From Okapia johnstoni (taxonomy: Eukaryota > Chordata > Mammalia > Artiodactyla > Giraffidae), in assembly GCA_024291935.2 (NCBI GenBank), contig CM044315.1, positions 56,084,385-56,148,384 on the forward strand: 64,000 bases of DNA. Direction: 5' to 3'. Below the pieces are notes generated by a model that saw only the letters and a list, made by a program, of their open reading frames with translations, searched no databases and was not told the origin of the DNA. Position 1 is the first letter of the stretch. Each line of letters opens with the position of its first letter. Both the position numbers and the translations under genes were made by a program. Shown here one piece after another: positions 11,756-21,959 of this stretch.

Positions 11756-12779
11756 AATATTGAATGAGCGAATAGATGCATAGCAGCAAAATATTTTCAA
11801 GAATCAACACACACACACAAATCATAAGTTCTCTCTGAAAGTTCTTGGCCCTGTCTTTCAGAGACCTAAACAGTGATAAGCAACTAATGACTCACAGATC
11901 CCACAAAAGCTAACTTCAGAAATGAGAGGAAAGCAAACGTAAAGCCGATGTGATGAAAATGCAACATGATCGCAGCTGATATTTGGCACCTATGATTACT
12001 GATGACAATTTTAATATCCACCTCATATTTTTTCACTCTCCAGGAAATAAAACTCTCATCAATGTTTGTCCCCTCAGCATGTTAAATGGCTGAAATCTCT
12101 GCTTCATTTCTCATCTTCACTGTCCTGCTTTCTCAGCCTCTCAGCAGCTGTCTATGAATCAGCCAATGCCTGGCAGAGAAAAGCACGATGGACTTTGGAT
12201 CACCTCTCTAGATTTTTTTTTCCCTGAGATCTTAGTCTCACAAGACTTGTGTCTTGGTAGCTCTCTGATAACTGAAAATAGATTTGATTTTAAAATATTG
12301 TTTCCAGCTACTCCAACTCTTTTGAATGGGAGGTTTGGTTCAAAGCAAGGCAAATGAATCCATCATTGTTAGTTAAAGACTTATTCTCCTATTTAACTGT
12401 AAAGGGAGATGTTTCTTTTTTCTACAGCAGCAAATAGAAACCTTTGATTATTTAACCATTAAGACAACTCTCAAATGCTCAGCAACTAGTAGTGTGCCGC
12501 TAAAGGCATGTATTCTTGCATACCAGTCTATATAATTTTATTTTTTTCTTTTTTTCAAATAGGCATTTTATGGCAGTTATCTCCTTCAGGGTTTATAGAA
12601 GATGGGATTCCAGAATTCAAAACCCAACATCAGGGCCTTCTGGGGGTAATGCACAACATTCAGTGACCATGAATTGGGAATCAGACGCAATAACTCTCTG
12701 AATCTACAAATAAATTCTAATGGAGAGAGAAGGAGAGCATTTTTGTTATAAGAGGAATAGTTACAGTGTACTTACTACT
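11756..12779. other. Intergenic DNA, nothing recognised
   Basis: Short overlapping frames at 12154-12357 (both strands) show no domain. No repeat assigned apart from a short (CA)n near 11808. Confidence 0.45.
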
Positions 12780-13110
12780 GACAGAAAAATGGAAAATTTT
12801 ATTCGAGCCAAATTTGAGGATTATAACCCAGGAAGAGGATCTCAGAAAGCTCTGAGAACTGCCCCTACCTTTAGAAGTCAAGGTACAGTTACATAAGCTT
12901 TTTGAGACAGATGGCTATACCTCAAATGACATATTGTTGATAGTTTACAAAATCCAGATCAAAGTGCCACACAGCCCCTTATCAAGAAGGAATATCATCT
13001 TTAAAGAGCTATCTTACTGATGCTAGAAGAACATTACTCTTTACGATTGAGTGGGATTTTCTTCCAATAGGGAAGGTTTGTTGCATATGCAGAGACACAG
13101 TGTACAATGG
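12780..13110 (-). mobile_element. Possible old LTR (tentative)
   Basis: The text 'ttttattcgagccaaatttgaggattataacccagg..agctctgagaactg' looks like the 3' part of an LTR read backwards, with a reverse AATAAA near 12797. I cannot name the family or fix the ends. Confidence 0.3.
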
Positions 13111-13227
13111 AGGGAGAGAGGAGGGCAAAGGGCAAAGATTTCTTTCTTTAAATTTTTCTCATCTTGCCATAAAATTTAATTTTATTTCACACTACTTATA
13201 AGCATTGTTTAAATTGTGGTTATGAGA

Positions 13228-13275
13228 TGAGATTTGTGTGTGTCTGTGTTTGTACATGCGTATGTGCATGTGCCA
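13228..13275. repeat. Interrupted (TG)n microsatellite
   Basis: TG/TGTG run with scattered interruptions. The cysteine- and valine-rich open frame across it is a by-product. Confidence 0.6.
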
Positions 13276-13349
13276 TCCGTGAGACTGATTATGTTTTATA
13301 TTTGTGGTTTTTTATAGCCAACCTTCTGTGCTTCCTGCTAATACACTTT

Positions 13350-13680
13350 TCTCCCCTTTGGACTGCAAGGAGATCAAACCAGTCAATCCTAAAGGAAATC
13401 AATCCTGGGTATTCATTGGAAGGACTGATGTTGAAACTTCAAGACTTTGGCCACCTGAGGAGAAGAATTGACTCATTGGAAAAGACCCTAATGATGGGAA
13501 AGATTGAAGGCAGGAGGAGCAGGGGACGACAGAGGATGAGATAGTTGGATGGCATCATCAACTCAATGGACATGAGTTTGAGTAAGCTCTGGGAGTTGGT
13601 GATGTACAGGGAAGGCTGGTGTGCTGCAGTCCATAGGGTTGCAAAGAGTCGGACACGACTGAGTGACTTAACTGAACTGA
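13350..13680 (+). mobile_element. BovB 3' end, 5'-truncated
   Basis: Sense BovB tail: 'ttggactgcaaggagatcaaaccagtcaatcctaaaggaaatca', then 'ggaaaagaccctaatgatggg', 'gacgacagaggatgag', 'ctgcagtccatagggttgcaaagagtcggacacgac', ending in actgaactga. Open frames at 13227-13544 and 13545-13730 are pieces of this. Imperfect flanking repeats (acacttttct / acaccttttct) suggest target-site duplications. Confidence 0.92.
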
Positions 13681-13749
13681 CACCTTTTCTCTACTCCCTC
13701 AGTTCAAGATGGCTATTCTTTCACTCTTAGTACATTCCCTGCCTGACCG

Positions 13750-14275
13750 GTGCCTGTGTCACCTAGTCCCTACTCATAGGACTAATTTTCTTACATACTT
13801 GCCCCAGGCCCCAGCTAGTGATTGATCCAAAAAGCAGATTCAAACATGTGTTAATCAGAGAAGTGAGAGAATGCAGAAACTAAAGAGGAGCAGTCAAGAA
13901 ACTATAGTTTAGCTCAGGACAACACCTTGGCTCCTCCTGGAGGAATATACATAACAATGTATCTCTGAGCTCTTCTGTAGGAACTGAGGCCTCCACCGAG
14001 GCAGAAGAGAGTAACTACAGGCTCAGACACCAGACTGCTTGAAAACCAGAAGGCTAATGACTGAGAGTCCGGGAACACTGACTACCCTGTCACCTCACCA
14101 TCTACTAATCAGAAAAGTCACACACCCTTTAGCTCTCACTCCAAATTTTGCTGAGAAAAACTTCTCCCCAAAAGCCATCAGGGAGGGCGCTTACCTGTGG
14201 GAGCAGTAGAGCTGAGGAATGGAAAGAGATTCCTGATGATCTGAGTACTTCCTGATGACCATCTTTATCTAAAGG
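13750..14275 (+). mobile_element. BTLTR1-like LTR, truncated
   Basis: LTR-type sequence sharing blocks with the copies at 15.0 and 56.2 kb: 'cagattcaaacatgtgttaatcagagaagtgagagaatgcag', 'caatgtatctctgagctcttctg', 'gaactgaggcct'. I assign it to the bovine ERV1-type LTR known as BTLTR1 from memory of the family. The 3' part (polyadenylation signal, U5) is missing or degraded. No retroviral coding sequence lies beside it. Confidence 0.65.
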
Positions 14276-14279
14276 AGAA

Positions 14280-14495
14280 GTGTGAAAGTGTTAGTCATTC
14301 AGGCATGTCTGACTCTTTGCTAACCCATGGACTATAACTTGTCAGGCTCTTCTGTCCATGAAATTCTCCAGGTAAGAATACTGGAGCGGGTTGCCATTCC
14401 CTTCTCCAGGGAATCTTCCTGACCCAGGGATTGAACTTGGGTTTCCTGCATTACAGGCAGATTCTTTACCATCTGAGTCATCAGGAAAGCCCAAC
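14280..14495 (-). mobile_element. Bov-tA SINE
   Basis: Reverse orientation: tail 'gtcattcaggcatgtctgactctttgc', centre 'gaatactggagcgggttgccattccc', head 'gagtcatcaggaaagccc'. It lies immediately after the LTR remnant. Confidence 0.92.
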
Positions 14496-14499
14496 CTGG

Positions 14500-15019
14500 A
14501 GGAAAAGGGAACTACTATAGAAGGATCCCAGAGGTCAAAAGAAGGAGACAGTATACTATCAGAATTTATACATGTCCTTTATGTTTTCCTTTTGCTCAAG
14601 CTAGTTTGGGGTTTTCAATTCATATCTGAAAGAATTCTAATTCAATTGATATATATTCTGTGATTGCTTGATGGAGAAGGATTTGCTAAGCAAAAAAGAA
14701 GTGGGAATAATTTTAAAGGAAGAGATATGAAGATTTCACTAATGTCAGTAGATGAAAGCCACTGTGATGCTTCCCATAAGACCCTTGAAATTAGGAAAGT
14801 AAGATTGCTCTGTGTGAATTAAACCAAGAAATCAATGCTTAATGAAAAGAAATTAAGATATGCAAAGTCACACTAAAGCTAGAATGTGGATTTTGTTCCG
14901 GTTATGTAGTCTTTGGAATTAAAAACGGAGTCTATGGCTTCCTCTTTGTCATTCTTAAGGGTTGGTTGGAAAGTCTTACCAAATACCTTCATGGACATTT
15001 TCTTTTATCTTTTTTTTTT
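14500..15019. other. Intergenic DNA, nothing recognised
   Basis: No gene or clear repeat seen. Confidence 0.45.
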
Positions 15020-15682
15020 TTTGATCCAAAAATAAGACCCAGGCCATTTTGTAACAAAGCAGTATCCTTTCCCTGAACAGACCTCCATCCCCATGTCCTA
15101 CACCTGCCTCTTGTCTGTAGAAAAACTGTCACCTCCTAGGCCTTCCCTAAGTTCTAATGAGTAAATTTAATCAGAGAAGTGAGAAAATGCAAAAAGAAAC
15201 CACAGTCAAGCAATACAGAATAATATTTTAGCCACTAAACAAAGTCAAGGAATTTTAGTTTCTCTTCAAAAGCTATAGATAATAGTCTGAGTCAAGTCTT
15301 TTGAGCTGTTTTGAAGACAATGAAACACCTGTCAAGTGGGAGAAGTTAACTGTATATCACCTACAAGCACATATATAGATACTTGATCAATTGGAACCAG
15401 AAGGTTGATGATGCTGATTCCTGATTAACCTCTATCAGACAATCAGAAGACTAGCCAAGAGCTGATCACACACATTATAACTCTTCTCCCTCACCTTATC
15501 TTTAAAAACCTTTCTCTGCAAGCCTTCAGGGAGTTCAGGCCTTTTAAGCACTAGTTGCCCTGGACTCCTCACTTAGCACCAGCAATAAATGCTGTACTTT
15601 CCTTCCCCACAGTCCAGTGTCACTAGATTGGCTTTACTACACATGGGCAAGTAGACCCAAGTTTGCTTCAGTAACAATGTGA
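15020..15682 (+). mobile_element. BTLTR1-like solo LTR
   Basis: Second copy of the same LTR family. It has the shared block 'ttaatcagagaagtgagaaaatgca', a TATA-like 'tctttaaaaacctttc', 'ttgccctggactcc', a polyadenylation signal in 'agcaataaatgctg', and a U5 ending 'gacccaagtttgcttcagtaaca'. The 5' boundary is uncertain. No internal retroviral genes are adjacent. Confidence 0.7.
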
Positions 15683-15775
15683 CCCAAATATCATTCCAAT
15701 AGTCACATCTCTTCCCTTTTGTGCTGTAAGATGAGACACTTCATTTATAAAACTCTGTATAGAATGTAGAAACTC

Positions 15776-15803
15776 AGAGAGAGAGAGGAAGAGAGAGAGA
15801 GAG
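15776..15803. repeat. (GA)n microsatellite
   Basis: Two short GA runs separated by gaa. Simple repeat. Confidence 0.8.
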
Positions 15804-16213
15804 TTTCCTATAACTTGTTGCAAATCCACCAGGGCTCCAAGACTCACGTGAGAAGAGAGGTTGAATAAGGTTATTTTCAGTGAGCTGAAAACATTGTACT
15901 TTAATTATAAATTTGCAGGTTAAATAAGCTAACAAAAAGGAGGACAGGAAATTAAGACAGAGGCAGTTTGGGAACCAAGGGATTTCTCCAGTTGCTATAG
16001 CAGATGCTGGATTTGCTGCTGAGTTTCCTCAGAGATCTGGAAAGTCAGATTTGTTGAATAAGCTCAGGAATTCTATCCTATGGATTTTTATAATATACAC
16101 CAACACATAAAATTGTTTAATTACATTTGGGGAAAATGAAGCTCAGCTTGGCCAATCAAATCTGTGGTCTATAAAATATTGGTTTGATTGATTAAAAATA
16201 AAATATACCTATT

Positions 16214-16515
16214 TTGGACTTCCCTGGTGGTACACAGGATAAGAATTCACCTGCCAAGACAGGGGTGATGGGTTCAGTCCCTGATCCAGGAAGATTCTAC
16301 ACGCGAAGGAGCAACTAAGCCCATGGGCCACAACTGCTGAGCCTACATGCTGCAACTACTCAAGCCCATGTGCCTAGAGCCTGTGCTGTGCAACAAGAGA
16401 AGCCACCAAAATGAGAAGCCCACGAACCACAATGAAGAGTAGCCCCTATCACTGCAACTAGAGAAAGCCCAGGCAAAGCAGCAAAGACTCAGAACAGCCA
16501 AAAGTAAATAAGTAT
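16214..16515 (+). mobile_element. CHR-type tRNA SINE
   Basis: Begins ttggacttccctggtggtacac, has 'gggttcagtccctgatccagg', the repeated 'gcaactaagcccatgggccacaac' units and an A-rich end (ccaaaagtaaataag). Same family as the copy at 4380-4705. Confidence 0.85.
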
Positions 16516-18140
16516 GTTTTTTTAAATCAATAAAAGATATAACTATTTCAATTCATTATTTTGGTGTCACATACAGTTCATATCTTTGGTTCCTGAACCA
16601 CGGTAATTCAATAAAAATTGTAAACAAACAAACAAGAAAGTAAAATTGTCTCAATGTTTCCACCAAACCTCAGTGAATTTGCTTCATCAAATTTGCAGCT
16701 CGTTTTATAGATTTAAGTACTCTAGTAAGTTAAAATGCTTTATTCAATTATTTTGTGTTATGCTAGCTAACTATTAAGATAAGTAACTGTAGCACAGCAT
16801 TGAAATGAAAATGAGAGCAATAGGAGTTTTTTTCCTGGAAAAGAAAAATGCCAAGTAATGTCTACTATTAGCTGCTTTTAGTTTGTGATGCAAAGATAAA
16901 AACACATAAGTAACATACCAGAAAAGGATGCATTTCTAGCTCATATAAATTATTACACTGGATTTAGCAAAGTATATCACAGCTTTAATAATGTTGGTTA
17001 ATAAACAATTTTTAGAACTTGCAAATAGAGCAGGTTTACCATCCTTCAGACTCTCTTTACTCTTTGAAGTATGCACAGTGGCCATATCAAGCGCCCACAG
17101 CACCAAGTTGGCAGTGTGTTTTCTCTGATTCCTGGGGACTTTTGCAATAATGATGTTAGCCTTTCAATGTCTACATGCAAATTTTTTGATCTTGAAAGTA
17201 GAGAATAAATACATCTGCTTATTTCTAAAACCATTTTCACACAAAAAGTCTATGTTCACTTTCTGTTTATTTCCTTGAATGGTGTTGTTTTCCATTGTTT
17301 TTTTCTATTTACAAAATATAATAAAATAGAACTGCATTATGATCTTTGAGTTTCCTTTAGCACCCCAGTTAATTGACCACCAGCAATAGTAAGGTGTTTA
17401 TGAAGTGACACCAAAGGGTCCAGACAGTAAAATCAAAGGATCTGCTTAGGCAAGAAATGTTAGCAAAACAGTATGTGAAATAGCAAGTAGGTGGAAGCCC
17501 AGCAGGTGGCTGGCTGGTGGTCAGAGGCAACCTGGAAACCATAAAATGATCATCCACTTTGAGCCTTAGAAGACAGTGTCAGCTACTTAGCTCCATCCTG
17601 CTCTGAGAAGACTGTTCTTACACAGGGAAATCCAGGAAATCAGAGTAGACCAGTGCCTAATTAAATGAAAACAAAGTACACCCTCAGAAGGAGTGTTCTT
17701 TTATCACTTAGAGAATCCTTTCTATTTCATCAGCTGCACAGAATTAATGAGTTAAGTTTGCAAAGCACTTGCAATAAATGCTTAAGGTTAACTGTAAAAT
17801 ACGTCTAGGATTCAAACAGAATTGATATGTACAAAAAAAATTTGCTTCCAAATGGTTTAAGCATAACCCTCATGTAAATGTAAGATTAGCATGTGTACAA
17901 AATTTATTTGATTTATTAATTAAGGATAAATCAGTATGACAATCAATGTGGTTCAAAGGGCATTTTAAAAACTGTATTTTAGGACATTTGATAAAGAATT
18001 TTAAGAAGGATTATTAGGTTAGATTTAAAAAAAACTGGTAAATGTCATACATACAATACACTATGAAAGCTAACTTTCTTACAAATTATTAGCATTTATA
18101 TCACATGAAATCTCCAAGTTCACATGTAACTTCACAGTCT
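16516..18140. other. Intergenic DNA, nothing recognised
   Basis: AT-rich; short chance frames only (17046-17240 and 17369-17557 on the - strand). This is the last normal-looking sequence before the anomalous block. Confidence 0.5.
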
Positions 18141-18144
18141 TAAC

Positions 18145-19045
18145 TTCAGTCAGTTCAGTTCAGAAGCTCAGTCGTGTCTGACTCTGCGACCCCACGGACT
18201 GTAGCATGCCAGGCTTCCCTGTCCAACATCCAAATAAAAAACTTTCCCAGAGCTTTACTCAAACTCATGTCAAATTTGGATGTTCGGGGTTGAATGCCAT
18301 CCAGCTCATCTCTTCCTCTGTCGTCCACTTCGCGCCCTCCTCTGCCCCCCAATCTTTCCTCAGCATCAGGGATTTTTTTCAAATGAGTCAGTTATCTGCA
18401 ATCAGGTCTTGGACAAATAGTATTGGAGTTTCAGCTTCAATATCAGTCCTTCCAATGAATATCTCAGGGAAACCTGATTTCCTTGTAAGGATGGAATGGG
18501 TTGGATCTTCTTGGATAACTGATACAAATTGTGAACTCTTAAGAGTCTTCATCCAGTCACCACAATGGTTCGAAAAGGCCAATCATTAGTCTTCGGCGGC
18601 TCAGCTTTCTTTCAATAGGTACCAAATCTCATCATCACTTACCATGACCACTGGGAACAATTCATTAGCTCCTTGAACTTAGGACGGGACTTTTTAAGGT
18701 TGACAAACGAGTAATATCTCTGCTTTTTAATATGTATTGTCTTAAAGAGGTTTGGTCTCAATAAATTTCCTTTCAAGGAGATAAGCAGCATTCTTTCTTT
18801 AAATTTCATAGGCTTGCAATCACATTCTGCAGATGATTTTGGGAGGCTCAAAGGAAAAATAAAGTCAGCCCACTAGTTTCCACTGTTTAAACCCATTCTA
18901 TACTGACATGAGTATGATGTGGATAGCCGATGAGTGCCATGGATTTTTAGGGTTTTCTGAATGTTGAGTCTTTAAGGCAAACTTTTCTTTTTCAGTTTCT
19001 TCTTTCTTTCACTTTCTATCAAGAGCTGGCTCCTTAGTTCTTATC
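18145..19045 (-). mobile_element. BovB 3' fragment, heavily corrupted
   Basis: Reverse-orientation BovB can be followed from its tail ('cagttcagttcagaagctcagtcgtgtctgactctgcgaccccac') through 'caaactcatgtcaaatttgg', 'cttcctctgtcgtccac' and 'gtattggagtttcagcttcaatatcagtccttccaatgaatat' to 'tgaatgttgagtctttaaggc' and 'ctttcactttctatcaagagctggctccttag'. Compared with the copies at 33 and 46 kb it carries many substitutions and 1-5 base indels. Past about 18.5 kb only short words match. Open frames here (18155-18382 -, 18206-18589 +) are shadows. Confidence 0.85.
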
Positions 19046-20119
19046 CGTTATATAAATAATGAAATAGCTAATGAGAAACATTACGTTTAATTCTCTCTTA
19101 AAGAATTTATACTGTTAGGTGTGATTCGCTGTACTTAATGGATATCTTCGGCTTGTGGTTGTCCATTTAAAAGATAAGCAAACATTCTTTTGCCCATATA
19201 GAGATAGGATAGATCTTTAGATACTTTTTCTAGTACAATACTAAGCCAGATAGGCTGATCTATAATTCCTTGGGTATGTGTTTAACCAAGATGTGCCATT
19301 ATCTCCTCAATGTGTAATAGCCATAAATTTTCCTGTTATGCCAACCAATTGTTTTATGACTGATACTATTTGGAGTTATTTCTTGCCTAAAATGCTTTAT
19401 AGTTATTTGAAGGAACTTGGATTTCTCAATATAATCTTCAAGGGCACATAGCTGAACATAGTGTTAGAATATCAAAAACAGATCATGTGATTTCAAATAA
19501 AAGATAAGAACTAGAGAGATGTTATAATCTTCTCTTCTGGTGTGGTGGATGTAATAAGAAGAATAAGGACTGGAGAAACACTGGAGAAAGACTGTGATCC
19601 TGAAACTCAAAGAAGTTGGTAAAATCTCTCTGATTTCAATTTGGATTGGATATTATAACTTCTAATAGTTAATAAAATTGTCCAAGTTTCTGTTGGGAGC
19701 CTAGTTTAGCCTATTTGATTTCTCTAAACTTTATTCTTGAAAGTCTTGTGTGTTTGGGACCTTGGCTGTGTATTGTGAGAGGAAATCCAGATTATGATTG
19801 GACAAATGATTGTCTTGTGTAGCTGATTAAAGATTTTCTTAAGAAAATATCAATCTCACCTTTGAATCTCACTGGGATTAAATGTGATAACAGGCCTGGC
19901 AATTCAATCTTTATTGTATTATAAAGAAAACAATTATAAGCGCTTGTTTTATCATGTTGATTAATAAAATATAAATATTATCATGATTTTTGTCTTAATA
20001 AAAGTTGAACACTCTGGCAGGCTATGTAGTGGTACAGGTGAGAAAATTTGAGGGGCAATGGTCGATTTAAGAAAAAAGTATAAAGTCAAGACTATAACAT
20101 CGTTGGTTGTGCTCTATTC
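19046..20119. other. Anomalous block: unassigned sequence between two corrupted BovB fragments
   Basis: AT-rich, no recognisable gene or repeat. It does not contain the BovB sequence expected if the two flanking fragments were arms of one fold-back palindrome. Sequence quality may be as poor as in the flanks, so absence of matches means little. Confidence 0.4.
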
Positions 20120-21735
20120 AGGTAATAACGATGAACCATGAATTTCACAGATGTTCAAATGAGTTGGTTTTAGAAAAAGCAGAGGAAAACCAGAGATTCA
20201 AATTGCCATAAATGCCGATTGGATTATTCAAAAAAGTCAAAGGAGTCGTGAGTTCACAGAAAAAACATGGCTATTTATGCCTTTATTGGACTTGCCAACA
20301 ATGCCTGTTGACTGTAGGTCGTGATTCACAAAAATAAACTGTTGTGGAAAAATTCTGGAAAGAGTTGGGGGAAAATTACCTGACATATGACCCTGACTCG
20401 TCTCATGGAGAATCCTAGTCGTTGAAGGTCTGGGATTGCAGATGAGTCGTGATTGAACGGGCTACTTTGGAAACATCAAGTCTGGTTCCTCATAGGATAA
20501 GTATGAGTTAAGGGGTGATTTGCGTCAAGGGCGTTGTATGTTTGTCTCCCCGCTGAGCTTATTTAAACTTCTAATGCAGAGATAGTTCATCTATGAGAAA
20601 ATAGCAGTTTATTGTGAAGGCGTGGTGGAAGAAAGCACAAGCGTGGAATCTAAGATTGCAACTGGGAGAGACAGGCGAGAGAAGTAATATATCTATAACC
20701 TCAGATTTTGACTGCAGGATGCGGGATCACATCACTCTGTATGGCAAGATCAATTTGTGTATAAGAAAGAACTTAAAGTAGCCACTGACTTGCTGGTGAA
20801 GATTGAGTAAGAGAGGATGTGGAGGTGAAAAAGGTTTGGCCGCTTATTAAGCGACAACATTCAGAAAAACTTGATAGATCAATGGCAGCTGATTGCTCCG
20901 GGTCACATCACTTCATGTGCAGATAGGATGGATAAATGCGGAAACAACAGTGGGAAAACAGCTGGCTGACTTTATTTTTTTTGAAATTGAGGTCACAAAC
21001 AAAAATGATACTGCAGATGATTTTTGATAGCAGCCGGATGAAATTAAAAGGACGCTTATCTCCTTCGGATAGGAAGGGTTTGTAATGAACCAAACCGTAG
21101 AGCACGCTAGCATATGTAAAATGGCAAGAGGTATCATGTTACTCTTGCCAACAAACTGGAGAAGTTCTCGTCTATGTCACAGGCCTTGTGTGAGTATGAT
21201 GTTTTCCCATTGGTGGTTCATGTATGGATGGATGTTGGATGAGCTTGGTGTACGTTATGGAAGGAAGCCTGATGCACTTGAAAGAATTGGATGCCTTTTG
21301 AACCTAGTGGTGCTGGGTAGTAGCACTCTTGTAGAGATACCTTGAGACTTGCAAGGGAGATTCTCCAACAGTCCGCCATCTTAGTAAGGTGATCAAGTCC
21401 TGAATTGTTCATTGTTGAAAGGACTGTTGTTGGAAAGCGGGAAACTCCAATACTTTGGTCTCTGATTGTGCAGAGGGATGGCTCCATTTGAAAAGGACCC
21501 TTTGACGCTTGGGGAAAGATTAAGGTGAGCAGGGCAGGAGCTGAAAAGGGGGATAACAGGGATGAGGATGGTCTGGGGATGGACTTTCTCGTGACTCGAT
21601 GGACATGGGTTGTTTTTTGGTGGACTAAAGGGGATGTTGAGTGCATGATGGCACAGGGGGGCCTGGCGATCGGTTGCTCTGGTTGCATAGGTCACAAAGA
21701 GTTGGGACAATTTGATTGAGCGACTGAACTGAATT
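20120..21735 (+). mobile_element. BovB RT-to-3'-end fragment, heavily corrupted
   Basis: Sense BovB can be followed almost block by block against the copy at 54.6-55.7 kb. The blocks include 'gatgaaccatgaatttcacagatgttcaa', 'aaactgttgtggaaaaattctgg', 'ctataacctcagattttgactgcagg' (around the RT catalytic site), 'cacatcacttcatg', 'atactgcagatgatttttg', 'catgtatggatggatg' and 'gaattggatgccttttgaac', ending in 'gcgactgaactgaa'. Indels are dense and no frame survives. CpG is raised: I count 19 CpG in 20401-21120 against 4 in the matching-length stretch 54601-55320. Confidence 0.85.
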
Positions 21736-21959
21736 ATGATTATTGGATAAGGTAATCAAATGTTTTAGTTATTTTACGATTGTGTGTATGTAAAAATGGT
21801 TTAAAAATATGAGTCGGATAAGAGGCTGTAGTCCAAACTGAAATGAAGCTGTGAACTATGTAAATAATTGATTTTTCATTTTTTTAAAAAAATTTCTTTC
21901 ACTGTTTATGGTGGGAAATATTTAATTTCCTAGAAGTAGTTGATCTATAATTGGTCTCA

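Noticed and set aside
21218..21688. 156-codon open frame on the - strand, plus overlapping frames
   Set aside because: Antisense to the corrupted BovB 3' end; a chance frame.
18145..21735. Fold-back palindromic read as the cause of the inverted BovB pair
   Set aside because: If the two halves were mirror images around about 19940, the stretch 19046-19940 should be the reverse complement of BovB at 19940-20840. It shows no BovB words there.
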